Assembly (NCBI RefSeq): GCF_021216655.1
Contig: NZ_CP080437.1
Coordinates: forward strand, 558,001-622,000
Direction: 5' to 3'
Origin: Clavibacter michiganensis
GTDB taxonomy: Bacteria > Actinomycetota > Actinomycetes > Actinomycetales > Microbacteriaceae
DNA length: 64,000 nt
A model generated the notes under the pieces. That model did no database searches. It was not told the DNA's origin and worked only from the letters and a program-made list of their open reading frames with translations. A program made the position numbers and the translations under genes. Below, piece by piece: positions 48,613-56,237 of the stretch (position 1 is its first letter; the number at the start of each line of letters is the position of its first letter).

Positions 48613-50301
48613 TCAGCCTTCGCGCTGCAGCTCCTCGCGCACCTGGCGGCGGAGCACCTTGCCGATGAGGGAGGTGGGCAGCGCGTCCACCTGGATCACG
48701 CGACGGGGGACCTTGTAGGCGGTGAGGTGCGCGCGGCAGTAGGCGCGGACGGCGGCCTCGTCGAGCGTGGCACCCGGATCCAGCACGACCGCGGCCGTGA
48801 CGTCCTCGCCGCCGTCCGCGGACGGGAGCCCGACGACAGCCGCGCCCTGCACGCCCGGCGCGCCGCGCACGACGTCCTCGACCTCGCTGGGGGAGACGTT
48901 GAAGCCGCCCGTGATGATGAGCTCCTTCATCCGGTCGACGATGGTCGTGAACCCGTCGGCGTCGACGCGCACGATGTCGCCCGTGCGGAACCAGCCGCCG
49001 TCGAAGAGCGCCGCGCGCGTCTCGTCGGGGCGGCGCCAGTAGCCCTGGAACACCTGCGGCCCGCGGATGAGCAGCTCGCCCTCCTCGCCGGGCTGGCGGT
49101 CGACGGTGGGATCCTCGGGATCCACGACGCGCACCTCGGTGCTCGGGAACGGGACGCCCACCGTGCCGGGCCGGCGAGACGGCCCGATGGGGTTGCCGAG
49201 CGCCACGGGCGACGTCTCCGTGAGGCCGTAGCCCTCCACGAGGTACCCGCCGGTGAGGCCCTCCCACAGCTCGACGGTGGAGACCGGCAGGTTCATGGCG
49301 CCGGAGATCGCGAACCGCACGCCCGTGAGGTCGACGCGCTTCTCCTTCGCGCCGCGGGCCAGCCGCTCGTAGATGGGCGGGACGGCCGGCAGGAACGTCG
49401 GCGGGTGCTTCCGCGCGGCGGCGAGCACGAGGTCCACGTCGAACTTCGGGAACAGCACGAGGCGGGCGCCGATCGCCATGGCGAAGGTGAGGCAGAGCGT
49501 GAGGCCGTAGGCGTGGAACATCGGCAGCACGCCGTAGACCGTCTCGCCGCCGTCCGCGAGGCCGGGCACCCAGGCGCGGCCCTGCATGGCGTTCGCGTGC
49601 AGGTTGCGGTGCGTGAGGATCGCGCCCTTGGGGCTCGCCGTCGTGCCGCTCGTGTACTGGAGGATCGCGACGTCGTCGAGCTCGGGCCTGGGGCGGGACG
49701 CGGCGATGCGGCGGTGGTCCACCAGCGTCTCCCACGTGACGGTGTCCTTCACGGGCGCGGTGATCGCGGCGCGGGCGCGACGCGCGGCGGGAACGGGGAG
49801 ACGCAGCTTCAGGCGCGTGGCGAGCGGCATGGCGGCGGGGAGGTCGACCGAGACGATCGTGTCGACGGGCACGTCCCGCGGCATGTCCTGGATGGTGCCG
49901 ACGACCGTGTTCCAGGCGATGACGACGCGGGCGCCATGGTCCTCGAACTGGTGGCGGAGCTCCCGCGGCGTGTACAGCGGGTTGTGCTCGACGACGATCG
50001 CGCCGAGCCGCAGCACGGCGTAGAAGGCGACGATGTGCTGCGGGCAGTTCGGCAGCACGAGCGCGACGCGGTCGCCCTTGCGGACGCCGAGGCGGCGGAG
50101 GCCCTCGGCGGCGCGCGCGATCTGGTCGCCCATCTCGCGGTACGTCGTCTCGCGCCCGAAGAACTCGAGGGCGACGGCCTTCGCGTGCCGCTGGATGGAG
50201 CGCTCGACCATGTCGACCAGGGATCCGATGACGGGCGGGATGTCGGCCGACACCCCGTCCGCGTAGCTGCGTACCCAGGGGCGGTCGGCGTCGATGCTCA
50301 T
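48613..50301 (-). CDS. long-chain acyl-CoA ligase (paralog 2)
   Basis: 562-residue AMP-binding enzyme with the same motif order as the gene at 43754: VLPNCPQHIVAFYA, YTSGTTASPKGAILTH, EGYGLTETSPVALG, GWFRTGDIVRVDADGF, ITGGFNVSPSEVEDVV, SLIGKVLRRQVREE. The two proteins share most residues in these blocks and identical length, so they arose by duplication. It differs in the first 35 residues, near the acyl pocket and in the linker around residues 160-200. ATG 50301 lies six bases after TATGGT, with no ribosome site. Confidence 0.9.
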   Translation of the reverse strand: MSIDADRPWVRSYADGVSADIPPVIGSLVDMVERSIQRHAKAVALEFFGRETTYREMGDQIARAAEGLRRLGVRKGDRVALVLPNCPQHIVAFYAVLRLGAIVVEHNPLYTPRELRHQFEDHGARVVIAWNTVVGTIQDMPRDVPVDTIVSVDLPAAMPLATRLKLRLPVPAARRARAAITAPVKDTVTWETLVDHRRIAASRPRPELDDVAILQYTSGTTASPKGAILTHRNLHANAMQGRAWVPGLADGGETVYGVLPMFHAYGLTLCLTFAMAIGARLVLFPKFDVDLVLAAARKHPPTFLPAVPPIYERLARGAKEKRVDLTGVRFAISGAMNLPVSTVELWEGLTGGYLVEGYGLTETSPVALGNPIGPSRRPGTVGVPFPSTEVRVVDPEDPTVDRQPGEEGELLIRGPQVFQGYWRRPDETRAALFDGGWFRTGDIVRVDADGFTTIVDRMKELIITGGFNVSPSEVEDVVRGAPGVQGAAVVGLPSADGGEDVTAAVVLDPGATLDEAAVRAYCRAHLTAYKVPRRVIQVDALPTSLIGKVLRRQVREELQREG

Positions 50302-50307
50302 GTCCCC

Positions 50308-50313
50308 ACCATA
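50308..50313 (-). promoter_or_regulatory. -10 of acyl-CoA ligase 2 (leaderless)
   Basis: TATGGT on the minus strand, six bases before ATG 50301. Confidence 0.55.
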
Positions 50314-50365
50314 GGGAATGCGCCCGGGGGGATCCCGGGCGCATCGGCCGTGCATCGGCAGCGGG

Positions 50366-51295
50366 CTAGGCGGGGTACACGACCCCGGTCAGCTGCTCGG
50401 ACGCGTCCCAGAGGCGGCGCGCGAGCTCGGGGTCCTTCGACCACGGGCTCGACGCGGCCAGGTGCGGCATGCCGCTCATCCCGCCGGGGCCCGCGGGACC
50501 GTAGTAGTCGCCCGGGTGGACGCCGAGGCCGGTCGCGGCCTGGATCTGCGGGAGCGCGCCCACGCGCACGTCCTGCCCCAGCGCGGCAGGACCGAACCTG
50601 GCCGCCAGGTCGCTCATCACGCCCTGGGGTCCGGAGCCCGGACCGTTCTTGGCGAGGTTCGTGGACGTGACGCCGGGGTGGGCGGCGACGGCCGTGAGCC
50701 CCCAGCCGCGCTCCTCGGAGAGCGCCTGCAGGCGACGCATGAAGAGGAGGTTCGCGAGCTTCGCCTGGCCGTACGCCGCCCAGGCGCTGTACCGCCGCTC
50801 GGACTGCAGGTCGCCGAACGCGATGCGGCCCATCCAGTGCGCGAGGCTCGAGACGACGACCACGCGGGGCGCGTCGGCCGCCTGCAGCGCGGGCAGGAGC
50901 AGCCCGGTCAGCGCGAAGTGGCCGAGGTGGTTCGTGCCGAGCTGGATCTCGAAGCCGTCGGCCGTCTCGCGCCGGTCCGGCGGGGCCATGACGCCGGCGT
51001 TGTCGACGAGGATGTCGATCGGCCCGCGCTCGATCTCGCGGTCGGCGAAGGCGCGCACGGAGGCGAGGTCGGCGAGGTCGAGGGATCCGACCTCCACGTG
51101 GACGCCCGGGTGGCGGTCACGGATGGTGCCGGCCGCGTCCTCGCCGCGCTCGGGGTCGCGCGACGTGAGGACGACGGAGGCGCCGGCCGCGGCGAGCCGG
51201 CGCGCGGTCTCGAGGCCGAGGCCGCTGTTGCCGCCGGTGACGACGGCGCGCTTCCCGTCGAGCGGGCTGATGATGATGTCGGTGGGACGGGGCAC
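50366..51295 (-). CDS. short-chain dehydrogenase (retinol dehydrogenase-like)
   Basis: 309-residue SDR. AVVTGGNSGLGLETARRLAAAGA binds NAD(P), VDNAGVMAPP is the NNAG-type loop, and SSLAHWMG...AYGQAKLANLLF holds Ser, Tyr and Lys. The segment LTAVAAHPGVTSTNLAKNGPG is typical of WW-domain oxidoreductase/retinol dehydrogenase-like SDRs. GTG 51295 has AGGAG five bases upstream. Last of the six minus-strand genes, by position the first to be transcribed. Confidence 0.87.
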   Translation of the reverse strand: MPRPTDIIISPLDGKRAVVTGGNSGLGLETARRLAAAGASVVLTSRDPERGEDAAGTIRDRHPGVHVEVGSLDLADLASVRAFADREIERGPIDILVDNAGVMAPPDRRETADGFEIQLGTNHLGHFALTGLLLPALQAADAPRVVVVSSLAHWMGRIAFGDLQSERRYSAWAAYGQAKLANLLFMRRLQALSEERGWGLTAVAAHPGVTSTNLAKNGPGSGPQGVMSDLAARFGPAALGQDVRVGALPQIQAATGLGVHPGDYYGPAGPGGMSGMPHLAASSPWSKDPELARRLWDASEQLTGVVYPA

Positions 51296-51323
51296 GCGGA
51301 CTCCTCTTGCGGGTGGGATCCCC

Positions 51324-51329
51324 ACGCTA
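51324..51329 (-). promoter_or_regulatory. -10 element of second SDR gene
   Basis: TAGCGT on the minus strand; leader of about 22 bases carrying AGGAG. Confidence 0.5.
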
Positions 51330-51416
51330 GCGACGTCGGCCGGACGTCGCCCGTGCGGGTGGCGCGGGGCCGCGCGCCGGACGGCCGTCGGAGGCCGCCG
51401 ATGGGAGGATCGGGGC

Positions 51417-51770
51417 ATGTGGATGAGACGCGGCCGGGACGGATCCGAGGGCGAGCGGGGGAGCGACGGGACGCACGCGATCGGGGTCGGGGCCGTCGTC
51501 GTGATCCTCGACGGCGCCGCCGCCACGGGCGACCCCGCGCTCGACGGCGAGCCCGTCGGCCTCGTGGTCGCCTCCGCCTCCGACGGCCTGCGCAGCGTCA
51601 GCCCCGTGCCGACCGCGCGCGGCCGCGCGTGGGTCGTGGAGCTCGGCTCCGACGACGACGGGACGGCCGGTCGCCGGGTCGTGGTGCCGCAGAGCGCCCT
51701 GCGCCTGGTGGACGACGCCGACGAGACGGCGTCCGCGCTGCCTGTCGACGACCTGCCGCCGCACGCGTGA
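51417..51770 (+). CDS. small hypothetical protein
   Basis: 117 residues; charged N-terminus (RRGRDGSEGERG), then a possible beta-rich core (AIGVGAVVVILDGAA, GLVVASASDG, AWVVELGSDDDG, VVVPQSALRLV) and an acidic end. No recognised domain. GAGGAT lies six bases upstream of the ATG and could serve as a -10 or a poor ribosome site. Its stop overlaps the start of the M20 peptidase (GTGA), so it is made with it. Confidence 0.62.
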   Translation: MWMRRGRDGSEGERGSDGTHAIGVGAVVVILDGAAATGDPALDGEPVGLVVASASDGLRSVSPVPTARGRAWVVELGSDDDGTAGRRVVVPQSALRLVDDADETASALPVDDLPPHA

Positions 51771-52996
51771 CCGGCACCGTGACGGGACCCGACGCGGGCG
51801 TCGCGGGGATCGTGGATCCCGTCGACCTCGCCGCCGAGCTGATCCGCATCGACTCGACCAACCCCGACCTCGTGCCGGGCGCAGCGGGCGAGACCGCCGT
51901 CGCCGCGCACGTCGCGGCATGGCTCCGCGCCCGTGGCTTCGACGTCCGCGTCCTCGAGGGGACGCCGGGTCGCCCGACCGTCCTCGCCACCGCGCGCGGC
52001 ACGGGCGGCGGCCGCACGATCCTCCTCGACGGGCACCTCGACACCGTGCCGCCCGGCGACCTCGAGCGCGGCGGCCTGCTCCCGCGGATCGAGGACGGAC
52101 GCCTCCACGGCCGCGGCGCCTTCGACATGAAGGCGGGCCTCGCCGCGATGATGGTCGCCGCCGACCGCGCCCGGCGGGTCGGCACGCGCGGCGACGTCGT
52201 GCTCGCGCTCGTCGCCGACGAGGAGTTCGGGAGCCGGGGGACCGAGGAGGCGCTCCGTGCTCTCGCCGCAGACGGCAGGCGCATCGACGGTGCCGTGATC
52301 TCCGAGCCCAGCCAGTCCGAGGCGATCGTCGCCCACCGCGGATTCGGCTGGTACGGGATCCGGCTGCGCGGGCGCGCGGCGCACGGGTCCATGCCCGAGC
52401 AGGGCGTCGACGCCATCGCGCACGCCGGCCTCGTGCTCCGCGAGCTCGACGCGCTGGCGGGGCGCCTCGCCGCGGGTCCCCGCCACCTGCTGCTCGGCAC
52501 GGGTGCGGTGCGCGTCTCCCGGATCCACGGCGGCTCGGACGCGGCCACGGTCGCCGACTCCTGCGTCCTCACGATCGAACGCCGCTTCTTGCCCGGCCAG
52601 TCGACGGCCGACGTCGAGGCCGAGCTGCGCGCGGCGCTCGACGCGGTGGCCGCGCGCACGCCGGACATGGACGTCGAGCTCGAGGTGCTCGTCGCCCGGG
52701 CGGCCTTCGAGGCGGACGTCGACGGACCGCTCGCGCGCGCCGTGCTCGACAGCGGCGCGCGCGTCGCGGGCTCGCCCGTCCCGCACCGCGGCGAGCCGTT
52801 CTGGACCGACGCCGGCCTCGTGCACGAGGCCGGGATCCCGTGCATCCTCCTGGGCGTCACCGGCGGCGGCGCGCACGCGGACGAGGAGTGGGCCGAGGTC
52901 GACTCGATCCGGCGGCTGGCCGACGTGCTCGAGGGCGCGATCCTCGACTTCTGCGGCGGCGACCGCATCGTGCCGACGAGCCGCCCGATCGCCTAG
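51767..52996 (+). CDS. M20-family metallopeptidase (ArgE/DapE-like)
   Basis: 409-residue zinc amidohydrolase of the ArgE/DapE/CPG2 family. Zinc and catalytic motifs: DGHLDTVPPGD (His, Asp), GRGAFDMKAGLAAM, VADEEFGSRGTEE (base Glu and zinc Glu), ISEPSQ and a final GGGAHADEEW. The dimerisation domain carries GFGWYGIRLRGRAAHGSMPEQGVDA. It removes an acyl or aminoacyl group from an amino acid or peptide; the substrate is not readable. GTG 51767 overlaps the preceding stop. Its stop shares the four bases CTAG with the convergent phosphoesterase. Confidence 0.88.
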   Translation: MTGTVTGPDAGVAGIVDPVDLAAELIRIDSTNPDLVPGAAGETAVAAHVAAWLRARGFDVRVLEGTPGRPTVLATARGTGGGRTILLDGHLDTVPPGDLERGGLLPRIEDGRLHGRGAFDMKAGLAAMMVAADRARRVGTRGDVVLALVADEEFGSRGTEEALRALAADGRRIDGAVISEPSQSEAIVAHRGFGWYGIRLRGRAAHGSMPEQGVDAIAHAGLVLRELDALAGRLAAGPRHLLLGTGAVRVSRIHGGSDAATVADSCVLTIERRFLPGQSTADVEAELRAALDAVAARTPDMDVELEVLVARAAFEADVDGPLARAVLDSGARVAGSPVPHRGEPFWTDAGLVHEAGIPCILLGVTGGGAHADEEWAEVDSIRRLADVLEGAILDFCGGDRIVPTSRPIA

Positions 52997-53499
52997 TCGC
53001 GCGTCGCCGACCGGTGCAGCTCCACGTCGAGCCGCCCCGCGTCGGCCGTCGCGGTCATCCAGGTGAAGTCCGGCTGACGGCGCCGGTCGGTGGGGGAGCC
53101 GGGGTTGAGGAGCCGGATGCCCGCGGGCGTCACGGTGTCCCAGGGGATGTGGCTGTGGCCGAAGACGAGCACGTCGACGTCCGGGAACGCGGCGTCCATC
53201 CGCCGCTCGCGGCCCGTGGACGCGCCGGTCTCGTGCGTGACGGCCAAGCGGATCCCCTCGATCACCGCCCGCGCCGTCTCCGGCAGCCGCGCCTGCAGCC
53301 CCGCGGGGTCGTTGTTGCCCCAGCACGCGAGCAGCCGGGCGGATCTCGCCTCGAGCACGTCGAGGGCGGGCTCGTCGACCCAGTCACCCGCGTGGATCAC
53401 GACGTCGGCGACGTCGATCGCGCGCCAGAGCGCCTGCGGCAGGTCCTTGGCGCGCTTCGGGAGGTGGGTGTCGCTGAGGAGCACGAGCGATGCGGTCAC
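52993..53499 (-). CDS. YfcE/MJ0936-type metallophosphoesterase
   Basis: 168-residue calcineurin-like phosphodiesterase. Metal-binding motifs appear in order: LLSDTHL, HAGDWVD, WGNNDPAG, VTHETG and FGHSHIPW. A cytoplasmic Mn2+/metal-dependent phosphodiesterase with unknown physiological substrate. GTG 53499 lies seven bases after TACCGT (53512-53507), without a ribosome site. Confidence 0.88.
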   Translation of the reverse strand: MTASLVLLSDTHLPKRAKDLPQALWRAIDVADVVIHAGDWVDEPALDVLEARSARLLACWGNNDPAGLQARLPETARAVIEGIRLAVTHETGASTGRERRMDAAFPDVDVLVFGHSHIPWDTVTPAGIRLLNPGSPTDRRRQPDFTWMTATADAGRLDVELHRSATRD

Positions 53500-53506
53500 C
53501 CGGGCA

Positions 53507-53512
53507 ACGGTA
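53507..53512 (-). promoter_or_regulatory. -10 of phosphoesterase (leaderless)
   Basis: TACCGT on the minus strand, seven bases before GTG 53499. Confidence 0.5.
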
Positions 53513-53552
53513 CGCGGGCGCCGGGCCGGCCGGTCCGGTCGCCCGGCTCCCG

Positions 53553-53558
53553 TACCCT
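53553..53558 (+). promoter_or_regulatory. -10 of GNAT pseudogene (leaderless)
   Basis: TACCCT six bases before GTG 53565; the promoter of the broken gene appears intact. Confidence 0.45.
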
Positions 53559-53564
53559 CGATCC

Positions 53565-54107
53565 GTGACCCCCGCCACCCGCGACCTCGTGCCCGCCGAC
53601 CTCGCCTGGATGGTGCCGCTCAACAACTCGGCCGTGCCCGCGGTCCCGGCGATGGACGCCGCGTCCCTCGGCGAGGTGCTCGGCCGCGCCGACCTCGCGA
53701 TCGCCGTCCTCGACGTGGACGCGCCCGACGCGGCACCCGTCGGCATGCTCCTCGCGATGCAGCCGGGCGGAGCCTAAGACAGCCCGAACTACCGCTGGTT
53801 CGCCGAGCACGGGGTCGACGGCCTCTACGTCGACCGGATCGTGGTCGCCGATGGCCATCGCGGGAGCCGGCTCGGGCAGGTCCTCTACGCCCGCGTCTTC
53901 GCCGAGGCCAGGCGCACCGGGCGCGCGGCCGTCACGTGCGAGGTCAACACGCTCCCGCCGAACCCCGGGTCGCTCGCCTTCCACGGCCGGCTCGGCTTCG
54001 TCCGCCTCGCCGAGGTCGTCGACCCCGACGGGCTGCACGCGGTCGCGATGCTGTCCGCCCCCGTGGATCCGGACCCGTCCGACCCGTCCGACCCGTCCGC
54101 CCGCTGA
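53565..54107 (+). pseudogene. GNAT acetyltransferase interrupted by in-frame TAA
   Basis: Reading from GTG 53565 gives TPATRDLVPADLAWMVPLNN... to residue 70, then TAA at 53775-53777. The same frame then continues without a break for 110 codons with DSPNYRWFAEHG, VDRIVVADGHRGSRLG (the acetyl-CoA pyrophosphate loop, Q/RxxGxG/A-like) and LGFVRLAEVV to 54107. Changing TAA to TAC or TAT (Tyr) would restore a normal 180-residue GNAT with YDSPNYRWF. No other gene here ends in TAA. The split separates the substrate half from the acetyl-CoA half, so the product should be inactive unless the stop is read through or is a sequencing error. Confidence 0.78.
54072..54098 (+). repeat. 3 x 9-base tandem repeat
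   Basis: GACCCGTCC three times in a row, encoding DPS units at the tail of the GNAT pseudogene. Confidence 0.85.
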
Positions 54108-54165
54108 TCCAGCGCGCCATGATGGACGGGACCCCGTCCACCGCCCGCCCCTGAAGGAGGCGCCC

Positions 54166-54792
54166 ATGACCGGCATCACCCGCGGCTTCGTCGGCCGCCC
54201 GCGGAAAGGCCCGGCCGACCGCCTCCCGCCCGGCCAGTACGACACCCAGTACGACACCCAGGGCGGCTGGCCCGTCCTCACCGCCGAGGCCGTCCCGAAC
54301 CTGCCGGAGTCGCGCTGGTCGATCGCCGTCGACGGCCTCGTCGAGCGCCCGACGACGTGGGACTGGGACGAGGCGCACGCGCTGCCCCGATCCGAGTACG
54401 CGGGCGACATCCACTGCGTCACCACGTGGACCCGGCTCGACACGCGGTTCGCGGGCGTCAGCGTCGACACCCTGCTCGAAGCCGCGGGGCCGCTCCCGGA
54501 GGCGCGCTTCGTCCTCGCGACCTCGCACTCCGGCTACACGACGAACCTCCCGCTGGAGGACCTCCGCGGCGGCCGGGCGTGGATCGCGTGGGAGGCCGAC
54601 GGCCGCCCGCTCACGCCCGACCACGGCGGACCCGCGCGGCTCCTCGTGCCGCACCTCTACTTCTGGAAGAGCGCCAAGTGGATCGCCCGCCTCACGCTCC
54701 TCGACCGCGACCAGCAGGGCTTCTGGGAGCGCAACGGCTACCACGACCGCGGCGACCCGTGGCGCGAGCAGCGCTACCAGGGGGACCGCTGA
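54166..54792 (+). CDS. sulfite-oxidase-like molybdopterin oxidoreductase
   Basis: 208-residue protein of the sulfite oxidase catalytic fold. RLPPGQYDTQ...GGWPVLTAEAVP is the family opening; GDIHCVTTWTRLDTRFAGV has the Cys (near residue 85) that ligates molybdenum; ATSHSGYTTNLPLEDLRGG and GGPARLLVPHLYFWKSAKWI match the rest. There is no signal peptide, so it is cytoplasmic, unlike YedY/MsrP. A 12-base tandem duplication (54235-54258) adds YDTQ near residues 25-32. AAGGAGG precedes the ATG. The next gene, three bases on, is a flavin reductase, probably its electron partner. Confidence 0.87.
   Translation: MTGITRGFVGRPRKGPADRLPPGQYDTQYDTQGGWPVLTAEAVPNLPESRWSIAVDGLVERPTTWDWDEAHALPRSEYAGDIHCVTTWTRLDTRFAGVSVDTLLEAAGPLPEARFVLATSHSGYTTNLPLEDLRGGRAWIAWEADGRPLTPDHGGPARLLVPHLYFWKSAKWIARLTLLDRDQQGFWERNGYHDRGDPWREQRYQGDR
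54235..54258 (+). repeat. 2 x 12-base tandem duplication
   Basis: CAGTACGACACC twice in a row inside the molybdopterin oxidoreductase gene, followed by a third CAG. Confidence 0.9.
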
Positions 54793-54794
54793 GC

Positions 54795-55517
54795 GTGCCC
54801 GCGCGCGAGCCCGCCGCCCCGGCCTCCGTCGGCGGCGAGTGGCGGACGGCGACGATCACCGCGCTCGAGCACCCCACGCGCACCACCGTCCTGCTGCGGT
54901 TCGACGTGCCCGACCGGATCCCGCACCTGCCCGGCCAGCACTGCGTGGTGCGGCTGCGCGCGGAGGACGGGTACACGGCCCAGCGCTCGTACTCGATCCT
55001 CTCCGCGCCGCACGAGGACGGCGTCGAGCTGCTGATGGAGCGCTACGAGGACGGCGAGGTGAGCGGCTTCTTCGCCGACGTCGCCCGGGTCGGCGACGCG
55101 ATCGAGATGCGCCTGCCCATCGGCGGCTTCTTCGTCTGGGACGGGGCGACCCCCGCGGTCGCGCTCGGCGGCGGCACCGGCGCGGTGCCGCTCGTGTCGA
55201 TGGTCCGCCACGCGCGGCACCTCGGCGTCCCGCACCTCGTCCGCGTTGCCGTCTCGGCGCGCACGGCGGCCGACGTCCCGTGCCGCGCGGAGCTCGAGGA
55301 CACCGCCGCGCTCATCGTCACGACCCGGGAGCGGCACGGGGCGCGCGGCTTCGGGCGCCTGCGGGCCGACGAGGTCGCGGGGCTCGCGGCGGGCGCGCGG
55401 GTGGCGCTCGTGTGCGGATCCACCGCGTTCGCCGGCGGGGCCACGCGCCTGCTGCTCGACGCCGGCGTCGGCCGCGACGCGATCCGCATCGAGCAGTTCG
55501 GCCCGTCGGGGGAGTGA
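54795..55517 (+). CDS. FAD-binding ferredoxin-NADP reductase-like protein
   Basis: 240-residue reductase. The FAD domain has HLPGQHCVVRLRAEDGYTAQRSYSILSAP (RxYS flavin motif), then GFFVWDG, the NAD(P) domain VALGGGTGAVPLVSMVRHAR, and VALVCGSTAFAGGATRLLLDAGV near the end; the C-terminus IRIEQFGPSGE is family-like. No 2Fe-2S domain is attached. Starting three bases after the molybdopterin gene with AGGGGGA before the GTG, it forms a two-protein unit that likely passes electrons between NAD(P)H and the Mo centre. Confidence 0.87.
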   Translation: MPAREPAAPASVGGEWRTATITALEHPTRTTVLLRFDVPDRIPHLPGQHCVVRLRAEDGYTAQRSYSILSAPHEDGVELLMERYEDGEVSGFFADVARVGDAIEMRLPIGGFFVWDGATPAVALGGGTGAVPLVSMVRHARHLGVPHLVRVAVSARTAADVPCRAELEDTAALIVTTRERHGARGFGRLRADEVAGLAAGARVALVCGSTAFAGGATRLLLDAGVGRDAIRIEQFGPSGE

Positions 55518-55581
55518 CGGCGGCGTCCCGCCGGGCCACACTGGGGCGGACGGCGACGGAGCCGCGGGGAGCGGGTGCCGC

Positions 55582-56115
55582 ATGGAGCGATCGGTCGTGC
55601 TGCTGCGGGGGATCAACGTCGGGCGGGCCAAGCAGGTGCCCATGGCGCAGCTGACCGCGGCGCTCGAGGGCCTCGGCTACCTGCGTGTCCGCACCCACCT
55701 GCGGAGCGGCAACGCCGTCGTCGACCACGAGCGGCCGGTCGGCCGCGGCGCGGCGGTCGCGATCGAGGACGCGGTGCGGCTCGCCACGGGCGTGACCGCG
55801 GACGTCCACCTCGTGCCCGCGGACGACTTCCGGCGCAGCGCTGCCGGCATCCCTTTCGGCCCGGTCGCCGACGACCCGTCCCGCCTCCTCGTCTCGTTCC
55901 TCGACCGGCCGCTGGACCCGCTGCCCGCACCGCCACCGGCGGCGCAGATCGCCCCCGACCTGGTCGCGGTCGGCCGCGACGCCGTGTACTCCTGGCACCC
56001 CGACGGCGTCTCGGCGTCGCGCGTGCCCCCGGCGTTCTGGCGCGGGCTCGGGGCATCCGTCACCGCGCGGAACGCCCGCACCGTCGCCGCGCTCGTGGCG
56101 CTCCTCGACGCCTGA
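55582..56115 (+). CDS. DUF1697 family protein
   Basis: 177 residues. The start VVLLRGINVGRAKQVPMAQLTAALEGLGY and the later THLRSGNAVVDHE are the DUF1697 signature; the middle has PFGPVADDPSRLLVSFLDRP. Small soluble proteins of this family are widespread and uncharacterised. ATG 55582 lacks a convincing ribosome site (GGGAGCGGG upstream). A nested hairpin follows. Confidence 0.83.
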   Translation: MERSVVLLRGINVGRAKQVPMAQLTAALEGLGYLRVRTHLRSGNAVVDHERPVGRGAAVAIEDAVRLATGVTADVHLVPADDFRRSAAGIPFGPVADDPSRLLVSFLDRPLDPLPAPPPAAQIAPDLVAVGRDAVYSWHPDGVSASRVPPAFWRGLGASVTARNARTVAALVALLDA

Positions 56116-56122
56116 CGCCCGC

Positions 56123-56162
56123 GCCCGGCACGCGTCCCCCAGTACGGGGGTGATGGCCGGGC
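56123..56162 (+). terminator. terminator after DUF1697 gene
   Basis: Nested stems: GCCCGGC/GCCGGGC outside, CCCCC-AGTAC-GGGGG inside, starting eight bases after the stop. Confidence 0.55.
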
Positions 56163-56224
56163 ACCCGAGGGGATCCAGCCCGCATCGGGGGTGCCGCGGC
56201 CTCCTCACGGCGCGGGCAGGGGGA

Positions 56225-56230
56225 TAGGTT
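56225..56230 (+). promoter_or_regulatory. -10 of MpaB-like gene (leaderless)
   Basis: TAGGTT seven bases before GTG 56238. This distance selects 56238 over the upstream in-frame GTG at 56232, which would be one base from the hexamer. Confidence 0.55.
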
Positions 56231-56237
56231 CGTGGAC

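Noticed and set aside
43754..50301. The duplicated acyl-CoA ligases as ends of a composite transposon.
   Set aside because: They are diverged functional genes in direct orientation with no inverted ends, target duplications or transposase.
54072..54098. Three 9-base repeats as a possible CRISPR or integration element.
   Set aside because: Too short, no spacers, and in frame as DPS codons; ordinary simple-sequence expansion.
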